Shown here in pieces: positions 1-11,449 of a stretch of DNA of 64,000 bases. The first letter of the stretch is position 1. Each line of letters opens with the position of its first letter. Source of the stretch: Caulochytrium protostelioides (Eukaryota > Chytridiomycota > Caulochytriomycetes > Caulochytriales > Caulochytriaceae); the NCBI GenBank assembly GCA_003615045.1, contig ML014129.1:1-64000 (forward strand). The letters are read 5' to 3'. The notes below the pieces were generated by a model. That model was given only the letters and a program-made list of their open reading frames with translations, searched no databases and was not told where the DNA came from. The position numbers and the translations under genes were made by a program.

Positions 1-290
1 ACCAACGGCCATGAAGCCACTCACACCAAGTTGGTGAACCGCGACCTCCATGCCGCGTTGAACATCCGACGCTGTCTGGCCTTACCCGCCAGACCGATAG
101 CGCTGTGCCGCAACCCGGAGCCCACCAGGTGGCAGCCCGTGGTCGGCAAAGTCATTCGACACTGTACCAAAATGCTCGCTGCCTCGGTGGGGGACCCCTC
201 GGGGGCACCACCGAAGATGGGTGTGCAAGTGAGGTGCCAGCATGGGCCTATATATACGACCGCGTTAAACAAAAATATAAACCGCGCATG
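1..290 (+). mobile_element. TnpB/Fanzor-like C-terminal fragment, copy 1 (cut by window edge)
   Basis: Frame 1 reads open from the window edge and carries LVNRDLHAALNIRRC, which matches the last RuvC motif of TnpB/Fanzor RNA-guided nucleases (consensus RDxNAAxNI) as known for that family. It is followed by a tail with RPIALC and WQPVVGKVIRH. The same block recurs at 24775-25280 and 47075-47600 on the minus strand, and more weakly near 26640. The shared sequence ends around 200-250, where all three main copies have a run of G followed by ACCCC and then GCACCA. The upstream nuclease body lies outside the window, so I cannot tell whether this copy is whole. The family call rests on the short motif plus recurrence; a chance motif in a different repeat family is the alternative. 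Confidence 0.45.
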
Positions 291-839
291 ACTCCACAGA
301 TCCGTCCCACGCGTCGCCCACACGGTGTGAGCGGAGCCAAATCCTCTCGTCCGCAAGACGCAGGCTCGAGAAATCATCACAGAACGACCGATCGTCCTGA
401 TCGGCCACCGAGATTCTGCAACGCCGCTTTGTTCGGCAACCCCCGTGATCGCCCGTGCGGCCACCACCTGTTCAGCGTCACTGGGAGACCCCTCGACGGC
501 GATCCCTGCGCTGCTGCCACCTCCACACGCGCTGTGCTGAACGTCGCAGGGAGAGGCGGACTACGCTCCATATCCGTTAACGCGTCCCGGCGCTCGCGAC
601 CCTTGCCCAGCAAACGCCACCGCCGTGGCTTTGCCTGACGGTGTCCCATCCTCGCGTCCTTCTTGCGTACGCGGGTCCTTCTCGAGCCCTCAATTCTGTG
701 GTCGCTAACGCCACCAGAGGCCTGCGGTGATCGATTGATCGTTCTTCTGGATTGCGCGTGAACTGCCATACGGCGATCGCCCTCGTTGCCGTCGCTCGAT
801 CGGATCCGCAGCAGCAGCAACAGCAACGGCGGCGGCAGC
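291..839. other. Spacer between copy 1 and the intersectin-like gene
   Basis: Several overlapping open frames exist here on both strands, but none shows a recognisable domain or conserved motif. Probably 5' flank and untranslated leader of the downstream gene. Confidence 0.5.
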
Positions 840-1332
840 ATGGCTTCGCAGACTCATCACGTGGGTCAGGCGGGCGGCCCACCGCCGGGCTTGGCACAGG
901 CGCTGGCGATGCCCTTTGTCCAGCCCGAGGACTGCGAGCGCTATGAGCAGTACTTCCGCAACGCGGCGCGGCCGTTTGTTCCACCGGGCGCCGGGCACGA
1001 GGAGTGGCGGTTGCTCGCCGCCCAGGCCCGCGAAATCCTCATGCAGTCGCAGCTGCCGACGCAACTGCTGTCGCATGTGTGGGAGCTTGCGACGTGTGCC
1101 GCCGTGCTCGACCAGCAGGAGAGCGCCGGTGGGAGCGGCTACGTGCCCGGCGAGAGCCTCAGCTTTCCTGAGTTTGCCCTCGCCATGTTCCTCACCCAGT
1201 CTGCAGTCCGGCGCTCGCGCTCCGCCAGCGAGGTCTCCTCTGCTGCGCTGCCGCGTCAACTGCCCCCGGCGATCGTGGTGCAAGTCAAGCAGTCAATGGT
1301 GAATGTCCGCCAGTTTTTTTATCAGCATGCCC

Positions 1333-1391
<59 letters not shown>

Positions 1392-4300
1392 CAACAACAA
1401 CAGCAACAACAACAAGCTGAGCACCAGCAGCAGTATCAACAACAGCAGCAACAACAGCAGCAACAACATCAACGTATGAGCACAGGACCCATGGGCCATC
1501 CCATGTCGCCCCATGCGACAGGCAACAGTTACCAGAGCAGCATGGGCGGCAGCACAGTCATGGGCGTGAACGCTGATCCAACGGGCGGCGGCATGAACTG
1601 GGCCATGACATCCGACGAGCGGCAACAGTATGACGCTGTGTTCCGCACGTGGGACACGTCGCGCAGCGGCGCCTTGACGGGCGCGCAGGTCCAGCAGATC
1701 TTCCTGCCGTCGGGTCTGCCCGCGCCGACTCTCGCCAAGATCTGGCAGCTCTGCGACATTCACGCCCGCGGCCGCCTCGATATGGACGAGTTCGCCGTCG
1801 CGATCCATCTCGTATATCGCGCTCTGACCGGCCTCGCCGTGCCCGACCAATTGCCTCCCGTCCTCGTGCCGCGCAGTCACTCTCAGTTCGCATCCATGGC
1901 GACGGCTCTGAAGTCCACGGTCCTCAACACGCTGCCCGCCATCGGGCCCGGCTTGGGGCGGCGGCTGCCGTCGGGCGCTTCCTCGTCGAACAGCCTGCCG
2001 TTCCAGCAGCAGGTCCTCAACGATCCCGTGTTTGGCGCTCGCGGGCCCTCGGGCAGCGGGCTGTTCCCATCACGCTCGCGCGCGAGCAGCATGTCTCGCG
2101 CTGAGCCCGGCTGCACCTCCTCTCCCGTCGAAGCCGAGCGCCGCCGCGTCGCCGCCGCCGCGCACGTGCGAGCCCAGAAACAAGCGCTGTCCCGCCTCAA
2201 CAACGAGGTCGTTGAGGCTGAGTCGACGGCACGTGCGCTCGCGGCCCGCGTCGCGCACTACCGTGACAAGGAGGCCCAGCCTGCGGCTGCGGAGCTGCGT
2301 CGTGCTCGCGAGGACTGGGCCATCCTGGAGCGCAAGCTCGCCGCGGCACGGGGGCCTATTGCAGCCGTCGCCACGCGTCCCGCCATCTCGCAGGAGCACG
2401 TCGAGCAGCATGCCGCCGCTTACCGTCGTTCCCGCGATGCCTGTGAAACGATGCTGGCGCGCATGCGGCAGCGCGGCCGCTTGCCGGGGGCTTCCGAGTC
2501 ATCTACCTCCATGACGCCAGCCAACCGCGCCGCCGCGTTGTTGGCCGAGCGCCGCGCCGCCTTGGGCCTGCCGCCGGCCGGAGAGACCCCGACATCGTCC
2601 GCCTCGCCGGCGGCGCCGCTTTCGCCATCTAGTGGTGGGGGCGGCGCCGACCCGTCTGTGGTTCGCCGGTATGAGGCGACGCTGCAAGCTATCACTCGTC
2701 GCATGGATCTGACTTTTGAGCGTCTGCGCCACCTCGCGTCTCATCCGTCGACTGCGTCGTCGTCTTCAACTCTCCCGCTCGGCATGCTGCCCTACCGCTC
2801 GGCGCCCGAGGATGTCGCGCACTGGGAAGCTGGCGTCGGCCTGCGTTCCGAGTCTGTCCAGCAGTTCATTGCGCAGCACGTCACGACCCCCGAGGTTCAG
2901 AAAGCCGTGCGTGAGATGCCCGACTACGTCCTGCGGTCCGAACCCTATCCGCGGGCTCAGCGCACGGCCGACGCTGCGCCTGCATCGGCGACGGTTTCCG
3001 CTTCGACGGCGCATCCTGCTCCGACCAAGGAATCAGCAATGGATGACGGGATGCGCAAGTTCCTGCAGCAGGAGCGTGCACTAGGGCTGCAGTTGGACAC
3101 GACGCACGACGGCGACGGCGACGACGTCGGTGGCGCAGCGCGCGGCGAAAGCCAGCTATTGTATCCGCTCGACCAAGCCTTCGGCGCCGCACCGGCGATG
3201 TCTTCGACTACGAACGCCACGGTGCCATCACCGTCTCACGTATCCGCCGGCTCGGCGCCGCTGCCCTATGGTGCGGTGGCCGAACGGCCGCTCGCGGGCA
3301 ATGCATCCCGCGCGAATGCCTTCCTCGACCAACTCCAAAATATGACACCCGTTGCCGCGGCGCCATCGCGGCCCGCATCGCCGCCGCGGCCGCCGCGGCC
3401 GCCGCCGTCTCAGCCGGTACCGCGTCCCCCCAGCCCGCCGCGCCCCAGTCTGTCGGCATTCAGCGATGCCCCAGCGCCGCCGCCGCTGGCTTCGGCGTCG
3501 TCCTTTGCCTCGGCATCCGAGAACAGCGCCGCCTTCACGACGCCGCCCCCGACATCCTCGATCTCGAACAAAACCGCGGAGATCCTCGAACGCGCGCGCC
3601 AAGCCCGCGACGCGGCCAAGAAGCTCACGTCGTCCTCAATGCAGAGCCTCACGGAATCCACCGACGCGGGCGCGGCCCTGACCGGCGGCGGTGGCGCCAT
3701 CTTCCCGGAACCACCGCCGCCGGCCTCCCAGCCCGAGTCCGCCTCGCGCGCGGTGCCGTCCCCTACGGGCCCGCCGCCCGTTCCGCCGCCGCTTCTGCGT
3801 TCGGCATCACCAAAGGCGCCTCCGCCCGTACCCGTCAAGTCGTCGCGTCTCTCTCCGGCGCGGCCCGCGGCCCCGGCACCTCCGGCTCCTTCGCGCCAGG
3901 CTGCGATGCCGCCGTCCGCGATGCCGCCGTCCGCGATGCCGCCGCCCGCCTCGCCGCCGTCCGCCTTGCCGGTCGCGTCCAGCGTTTCGATGACGTCGGC
4001 GCCGGCACATCCCTTTGGCACGCTGCCAACGACCACCGCGCCGCCGGGCTTCTTCTCCGAGCCGGCGGCACCGGCCGTGGTGTCGCCCCCGCGTCCTCCC
4101 ACGCCGCCGTCATCCATGGTCGAACCGTCGTCACGTCCGCTCGTCGTTCCCACGACTTCGGGCGGTGATGCATCCGTGTCGAGCGCGATGTCGCCGTCAT
4201 CATCTCCGTATCCCCCGTACGCGCCAGCGACTCAGGCACCATCATCCGCCACGCGTTCGCCGTATGCGCCGGTGGCGGATTCGACACGATCGGCATCGAT

Positions 4301-4934
4301 CCGCTCGACACCGCCTCAGTCATTACTCAGTCTCCCAGCGGGATATCCTTCCGCGCCGCTATCGAGTGATGCGGATCCCAGCCACCTGACGCCCGCGTCA
4401 CCGATTCTCGCCGTGTCGACGCCGTCTGCTTCCCACCTTCTGTCGACTCTCACGGCGGCGTCTGTTGCGCCCGTGATCACAGGGGCGCCGCCTCCGCCTC
4501 CGCCTCCGCCTCCGCCGCCACCCGTGATGGAAAGCCCGCAGCCGTTGGCGATCCGGCCGTCGACAACGCGCTCGACCGTCTCGGCCGCATCGGTCTCGCC
4601 GTCCCGTGGCTCGGCGCTGCAGGACGCGATGCGATCCGCGTTATCCGGCATGCGCAACAAAGTCGGCAACGAAACCGATAGCGACAGTGAAAACGAGGAC
4701 TGGGAAAGCTCGCCGAGTCTGTCGCCCCGGAAGAATGTCGCCGTCACGTTTGTTCAGCAGAGGCTACCGGCTGCTGTTCCGCCCGCCGTGGTTGTTTCGG
4801 TCTCGGACGGGGCACCGTCCCTGGTACCGCACGAGGCTCCGCTCATGTCGACGCTCGTCGGCTCTGTGCCCGAGCCGGCATCTTTGGCACCGCAAACTGA
4901 GATGGCGGCGCCAGCCTTAGCAGCGACTGGGGGC

Positions 4935-4967
<33 letters not shown>

Positions 4968-7900
4968 GTCGGGCCAGACGGCGTCGTTATTGCTACATCG
5001 AACTGGCGCGTTTCGCAAGCGAGTCTCAGCCAAGCGAGTGAAGGCGCGATGTTGGCCGCCCGGGCGAAACCGACGCCGGCCGATGTCGGCGCCAAGGTCA
5101 CTGGCGGCGGGGCAGGTCTCTTCGGTGCCGAGTTCCACAGCAAGCTGCTGCAGCGTCAGCGCGATCAAGGCGCCGCCGCCCCCGCGTTGATCGGGGCTCC
5201 CGCATCGCCGGCCATAGCGGCCGGTGCGGGCGCGGGGGGACCCGCGACGCCGCAGGTATCTGTGAATCCCTTTGGGACGTTCGATTCGCCGTCTTTTGCG
5301 CCGATGCCGCTGCCCGAGAACATGAAATCGCCCTTTATCCCTGCGGCCTCGCTGAGCCACCCGCCATCGCGTGCAGCTCCTGTTAGCCCCCTCGGTGATG
5401 CCGGTGAACGTGCCGTGCCACCATCGTCGTCGTCGTCGTCGTCGTCGTCTTCATCTTCATCGCCATCGCTTTCCGAGGCTCCAACGACGCGTTGGCCCGG
5501 ACGAACGACGCAAGCAAACGTCGATGACATTTTCGCCGTCGAGCCCGGTGGTAAGCCTTACGGGTGGTTCTTCACGACCTGCCAACTACGTTTGACCGTC
5601 TTTTCCCGGTTGTGTGTATATTCCCCTTGAGAATGATAGGAGGGTATCGGTGGAGTCCACATCGCTTATGTGATGAGGTCGTCGCTCGTTTTCGTTGTGG
5701 ATCCCACACGCTTCCATGTGTGTACGACACACCGTTTTTCTTGAAGTCATAGCTCACCACCATGTTTGTGTTTTCTTTCTCTGTTTATTCGTTTTTGTTC
5801 TTTGTTTAATCCAACCCCAGGTCCGCAAGCTGCACCCATTTCCTTCGCCGCAACGGGTCCTGCCACTGACACCGCCGCGGACACTGCCGTTGTCCCTCCG
5901 AGTCCCGATTCGCAGCGCCGTGTCAAGGCCCTGTTTGACTTTGCGGCCACTGAAACGACCGATCTCGCTCTGCTGGCCGGCGACGAAGCCACGATTATCG
6001 AGCAGAACGGCGAGTGGTATCATGGCATCAATACACGGACCGGCGCGTCGGGTTGGTTCCCGACCAACTATGTCTCGGATGTTGACGAGACGACGACGAC
6101 GACCGCGTCATCATCCCAGCCGACGTCGAGAGACAGCAGCCTGCCGCAGGAAAGCGTGGTCCCTGCGGCCACCACGACGACAACGGCTGCGCCCAGCGAG
6201 GTGCTTGTGCAGTATGCGGTGGGACTGTATCCGTTCTCGTCAGACCAGGACCATGAGCTCGCGTTTGCGGCGGGCGAGCGGTTGGTGATTGTGGACCAGA
6301 CGGGCGGCGAGTGGTGGTATGCGCAAAAGGCGGATTTACCGGATGCCCGTGGCTACGTGCCAGCTAACTACGTGCGTCTCGAGGCGGCCGGCAACACGGA
6401 TGCGCCTGCGACGGCGCAAATGCCAGCGGCAGCTGTGGCATCGCAGAGCATGAACCCCTTCTTGCGGGCGGGCGGGGTGTCGCAGGACCACGCGACTGAC
6501 AAGCAACGAGCAGGTGTGATATACGAACTGATTGAGACCGAGCGCGGCTATGTCCGCGACTTGCAGCTGGTGATTGAGTTGTTTTATCAACCCTTGACTC
6601 ATGTTCTCATCCCCTCTGATTTGTCCCTGCTCTTCTCCAACCTTGAGGATCTTCTTCTGGTGAACAGCCTTCTCCTCTCTGACCTAGAAACCGCCTCGAA
6701 CGACACGATCGGCGAGGCCTTTTGCCGGCATGCGTCTCAACTGATGTGTTATACGGTGTACTGTGCGAACCAGTCAACTGCCGCTGAGTTCCTGCGCCGT
6801 CGTCGCGCCACGCATCCGCCGCTGGCCCAGACGCTGGCTCAGTGCCATGCGGATCCACGATGCCGCCATCTCGATCTGAGCGCGTTTTTGCTGGCGCCGA
6901 TGCAGCGCCTCACGCGATACACACTGCTGTGGAAAGAAATCATGAAGGTGACGCCCGCAACGCATCCGGACGCCCCCGCCTCGGCTCGGGCCCTTGCGCT
7001 CGTCGAGTCGGTCGCCCAAGACGTCAATCACGCGGCGCACCTGCGAGACAACGTGGCGCAGCTGCAAAGGCTTCAGCGCCGCATCGATTGGTCCCGCATC
7101 CACCATCCTGGCACGCAGACCGGGCCCGTGAGCATGGATTTACTGGCTGCCACGCGCTACCAGGGGCCGCGTGAATACGTGATGGAGGGCACGCTCATCA
7201 AAGCGCGATCGTCCAAGCGGCTGGTCGCCTTTTTGCTGAACGATATGCTCCTCCTGGCGCTTCCGCTCTCCGGCGCCGCCTCGGCGTCGGCCTCCCACTC
7301 GGTCTTGGCGTCGATCGAAGACGTGGCCTCGGGCCCAACCCTGCAGCTGTACCGCCGTCCGATTTGGCTCTACGAGACGGTCGTGCGCGAATCGGCGCCC
7401 CACGTCTCGGTGCTCCCGTTACCACACCATTCCCATGCGCATGGCGGCGGTCTCTCGTCGTCGGCGTCGGCGCCTCCCGCGAACGGCGCCGTCGCGCCGG
7501 CCATGAATGGGGCCGCCGGCTCTCACGCGGATCTCACGTTCCAGATCGTGACTAAAGATGCGATCATCAGCGTCAAGGCGCCGACGCTCGTCGAGAAGCG
7601 GAAGTGGCTCACGACGCTGGAGCGCGCCACGCGCGCCGCGATGGAGACCGTCTCGGCCGCGTCTTATGCGAGTCGCGCCACGCCGTCGCGTGATGAAGCC
7701 GGCGAGGCCCGAGCGGGCCGTCCAACCCGCCCCGCCGTCGGGGGCCGCTCGCGTTGGCCCGCCACCATCTCCGCCGACGCAGCAGCTCAGGCGGCGGCGG
7801 CGCGGCGACACACGACCCGAGGCCCGCGTGGACCGTCGCCTCAGCCGACGTCGCGCTCTCCACAGCCAGCATCGCGGTCTCCGCAGCCGCGCACGTCGCC

Positions 7901-8471
7901 GTCGCCCTGGCCACGGTCGCCCAGCCGTCACCCACCGCAGGAGGATCCGGACGCGCCGATCCCACGGCCGGCTCATCAGCCGCCCCACGTGAAGGCTGCG
8001 GGAATGATGGGCGTGCTGACGATCGAGGTGCTCGGCGCCACCGGCTACGTGGACGGCGCCATCCTCGCGTCCTCACGGCCAGCCATCGACGTGCAAGCGC
8101 TCGACGTGGCCGTCGTGTTCGGTCTGGACGAGACCACTCTCGACAGGCCGACGCAACGCGCTCGGCTCCCGCCGCCCGCCGCGGACGGCGCCATCGCCCT
8201 GCAGCAGGCGTCGTCGCTGCGCCACCGTGTGGACATTGATTTGCCGTCGCTCGACGCCGTGCTGGCTTTGCAGCTTGTCGTCGTCTCCGCGCATGCTACC
8301 ACGTTGGATGACACAGCCACCTCGTTCGTGGTGGGCGTCGCGTCCTTGGCCCTCGACTTCTTGGAGTACTACAACGGCCGCCCCACAGAAATCATGGCCC
8401 TGAGTATCCACGGACCGCTAGGCGACGACCACACTGCGAAGCTGCGTGTTCGACTGACGTGCACTAATTGA
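840..8471 (+). CDS. Intersectin/Cin1-like endocytic scaffold and Rho-GEF (two exons)
   Basis: Exons 840-5550 and 5821-8471 join in phase 1 to give about 2,453 residues. An upstream in-frame ATG at 786 exists, but 840 precedes the conserved region more closely. Domain order: EH1 (about 29-122, with QSQLPTQLLSHVWELA), a poly-Gln run (about 166-212), EH2 (about 257-330, with an EF-hand loop starting DTSRSG), a coiled coil (about 430-507), about 1,000 residues of Pro/Ser/Ala-rich linker with PPPP runs, two SH3 domains (about 1602-1656, ALFDFAA..GWFPTNYV; about 1698-1755, ending GYVPANYVRL), DH (about 1799-1983, starting ELIETERGYVRDL), PH (about 2020-2177), and a C-terminal C2-like region. This order matches intersectin and basidiomycete Cin1, which link clathrin-mediated endocytosis to Cdc42/Rho and actin. 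It has two SH3 domains where animals have five. A WH2-like segment (LQDAMRSALSGMRNK) sits in the linker. Confidence 0.9.
1335..1475 (+). repeat. CAG/CAA tract encoding poly-Gln
   Basis: A pure CAG run grades into CAA and mixed CAG/CAA triplets, giving more than 40 glutamines with a few His, Ala, Glu and Tyr interruptions. It lies between the two EH domains of the intersectin-like protein and is likely length-polymorphic. Confidence 0.9.
5551..5820 (+). other. Intron of the intersectin-like gene (270 nt)
   Basis: Donor gtaagc follows GAGCCCGGTG. The acceptor is ccaaccccag after a T-rich tract. Removing it keeps frame (G + GT = Gly) and joins the Pro-rich linker to the first SH3 domain. Without splicing the first exon would stop at 5630 after an unrelated tail. 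Confidence 0.85.
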
Positions 8472-8612
8472 TGCTTTGATTGGACTTTGGTTCTGCGACC
8501 TCGTGCTATCGATCGGGCGAGCTAACCAGCAAGCCTCTGCATGGCCCGTGCTGATAGAGAGAATGACACGCAACGCACGTGTCCATTACGAAAAAAAAAC
8601 GTATAATGTACA

Positions 8613-10232
8613 CTATCGCACAAACAAGGCACGAAAATCATGCAACAAGCCGTCGTGCGTGACGCCGAGAAGCGAGCCCAGACGGACCATCACTTCGTCC
8701 CGCGAGATCTCCCGGGCGTTGTACGCCTTGATCGCCGTGAGCAGCCGGGTAAATGTTTCCACCGGCAGCTGCGCCCGCGCCTTGCGGAAGAAATCGCGGC
8801 CGTCAATCGTCGGCGCCGCGGCCGGGGCCCCCGCCTCGGCCCCGCCGGCCATCGCCATCGCCAACCCCGCCGACGTCGACGTCGGCGTCGAGCTCATCGA
8901 CAGGGTCGGGCTGGCGCCCGCGACCGCCGCCGGCAGCCCCGCGTCTGCGGCATGCAGGTCCCGGTGCGTTGGATACGCCGTGTGCTTCGCGACGCGGTCC
9001 GATCCCGACGACGGACTCTCCTCGCTCAGCCGCCGTGCGGAGGGCGCGGCCAGGTCGGCCGCGGCGCCGGGCGAGAGGGCGCCGGGCTCGCTGCGTGCCG
9101 GCAAATGGAAGCGGACCGTCGTGTTGCCGAGCGCGTTGCTCTGGGCGGCGCTGCTGCTGCGCGGAAGCGGCGACGGCGGCGACGACGGGTCGCGGCTGCG
9201 CGCCACCGCCGCTGCCGTCGCCGCGGCGGCGGCGCGGGTGCCCGACGAGGCCGATCCGCTCGTGGTGGAGCGGGGCGGCGCGTATCGCGCGGCGTCGGCG
9301 TTGGCGGCCGCCGCGGACGCCGAGGCGGCCTCGATGTGGCTCGCGTCGTCGCCGGCACCGTTCGCGGCCAGAGAGTCGAGCACGGTCTGGCGGAAGTGCG
9401 CGAGCTTGGCGCAGCGGCGGGTCATGTCGGCCAGCCGGGACTCGGCGGCGCGCGCGGTCTGCTCGAGCTCGGCGACACGGGCGCGCAGCCGCCGCTCACT
9501 GGCCTGCGAGGCCTCGAGCGCCGTGTGGAGGGCGTCGATCGTCTGGTCGCGCTCCGAGCACTGGGCGTCGTGCGCGCCGCGCAGCTGCGAGAGCAGCCGC
9601 TCAAAATCGTCGTCCCCGGGCGCCGCCGCCGGCAGCGGTGGTGGTGGGGCGCCGCGGTACGCCGCGTCGTGGGAGGACGCGGTCGCGAGGTCTCGGCCTT
9701 TGGTCGCGCGCGATCCCATGGCCGACATGGACATGGCCATCAGGGTCTCCTGGGCCGGCATCAGCGTGGAGGAATGCATGGCGGCGTACCGGTCGGTGCG
9801 AATCGGACTGGCCGGGGCGGTCGAGACGTCGTCACCGAGATCCTGCGGGTATGGCAGCGCCGAGGGTCGGGCTGATGAAACGGAGATGGGATCGTGACGA
9901 GCCTCGTTGTCGTCGTTGTCGTCGTCGTCGCCGTCGACGTCGTCGACGGTGCTGGGGGTGCTAGCGTGGTCGTCGGCCAGCAAGAGGTCCAGATCAAATG
10001 CGACGTGCGGCTCGTCTTCGGGGAGGATGATCACGCGAGCGTCGTCCAGCGGCTGGGTCAGATCGCAGCGGCTCTGGATCGGCAAGGTCGGCACTCCCGT
10101 ATAGCGCGAAGGCGATGCGCGGCGCGGCACCGGCGCCTTCCCCTCCGGATGCGGCAGGCGAGGGGCCGCGACGCCGGATGGATCAGCCGCCGCTGGACTC
10201 GCGGCGCGCCGGGCAGGGTGCAGCGCCGTCGA

Positions 10233-10270
<38 letters not shown>

Positions 10271-10627
10271 TCGACGCCGGCCGATCGCCGTCGAGGGAGA
10301 GCGAGTTGGTGCGCGGGCGGCGGAACGCCGAGCGTGGCGCAGCCCGGCGCGCCGACGCGCCGTCGGGCGGGGCCGGCCCGGGCTCGTGGCGCGCGGCGTG
10401 GGCCAGCGACGATCGCGGGCGGCTGAGAAGGCCGGCGTGGCCGCGCGCCGCGCCGCGGGCGGCCGAGTCGTCGCGCACGTCGTCGAGCAGGATCCACGCG
10501 GGCGGTGTCAGGCGCGCCGCCGGATCCACGGGGAGCGCGCGCTCGCGGCGGCCGGGGCGGTCGGCATCGCTGTCGCTGGCGTCACGCTCGGCCTGGCCGT
10601 GGTTGTCAGGGTCGCGACGATGCGGCG

Positions 10628-10671
<44 letters not shown>

Positions 10672-10904
10672 GCGGCGACGGCGCGCTCGCTCGGGAGCCC
10701 TGCGAGAGCGGCAAACGCCGCGGCACGTGGGGTCGCCACACGATCGTGGGCGACGGCCGCCGCGGAAGGCCGGCGCTGGGCCACGGCGGCGGCGGCGGCG
10801 GCAGCGGCAGCGGCGGCGGCGGCCGCGAGCGACGGGCGCCGACGGTCCGATGGACGTGCGGACACGGCCGCGTTGCTGGGACCGTCGCTGGTGCTGCTCA
10901 TCAT
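8613..10904 (-). CDS. At4g15545-family coiled-coil protein
   Basis: A 763-residue protein counted from the MMSS start; the open frame extends upstream to 11045, but that extra part is low-complexity. The first 400 residues are Ala/Ser/Pro/Arg-rich with long poly-Ala runs. A coiled coil lies at about 431-515 and ends KLAHFRQTVLDSL, resembling the plant At4g15545 family signature (KLE.FRKTLMQSL). The last 65 residues (FFRKARAQLPVETFTRLL..IKAYNAREISRDEV) match that family's C-terminal helical domain (FFRQARSRLSYEQF..IKELNA). The biochemical role of the family is not established. It is convergent with the intersectin-like gene; the two stops are about 140 nt apart. Confidence 0.7.
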
Positions 10905-11449
10905 CGGCAGGGACGGCGGCGCATGGTCGACCTGGACGGGCGGCGGGGGAGTCAGCGCGTGTCCAAGAAGGCGCGAGCCGCGACAGGGGTGGGGTGGAGT
11001 GCGGGCGCGGGCGGAGATCCAAGATGGGCGGCCCAAACCGGTCAATCAACGGGGGTTGCGCCGCGCCCTGGGTGGCGCGGGGAGTTTGAAACTCCGACAT
11101 CCATCCGCCGACTTCAAGTATCAACCGGGCCATCAGGATGGGCCAACGATCCGACATGCACGCGTTCGTGGGGGTGAATGGACCGAAGGATGCAGCGGTG
11201 GCGTCGCGATGTCGCGCGGGGTGCCGCCCTCGTGCGGTGTCGCCAGCGCCACACGCGCGCTGCGGTCGGCCATTCCGGGGACCTGCTCGTGGCTCAACGA
11301 TGCCCCTCGATGACAAGCCCTTGACACGTCCGATGGCGGCATGTCGCCGCTTGCCGCTGATGAGGACGGTGTCCCACGGAGCCGGCAAGGCCATCGACGT
11401 CGGAACGAAGAATCAGAAAAAAACACAAATGATACAGGCGGGGATCGAA
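10905..11449. other. Intergenic spacer
   Basis: This is the promoter side of the At4g15545-like gene and the 3' side of the Thg1-like gene. Open frames present are GC-driven and carry no domain. Confidence 0.5.

Noticed and set aside
9894-11177. 427-codon plus-strand frame opposite the At4g15545-like gene
   Set aside because: Arg/Gly runs antisense to poly-Ala codons; no domain.
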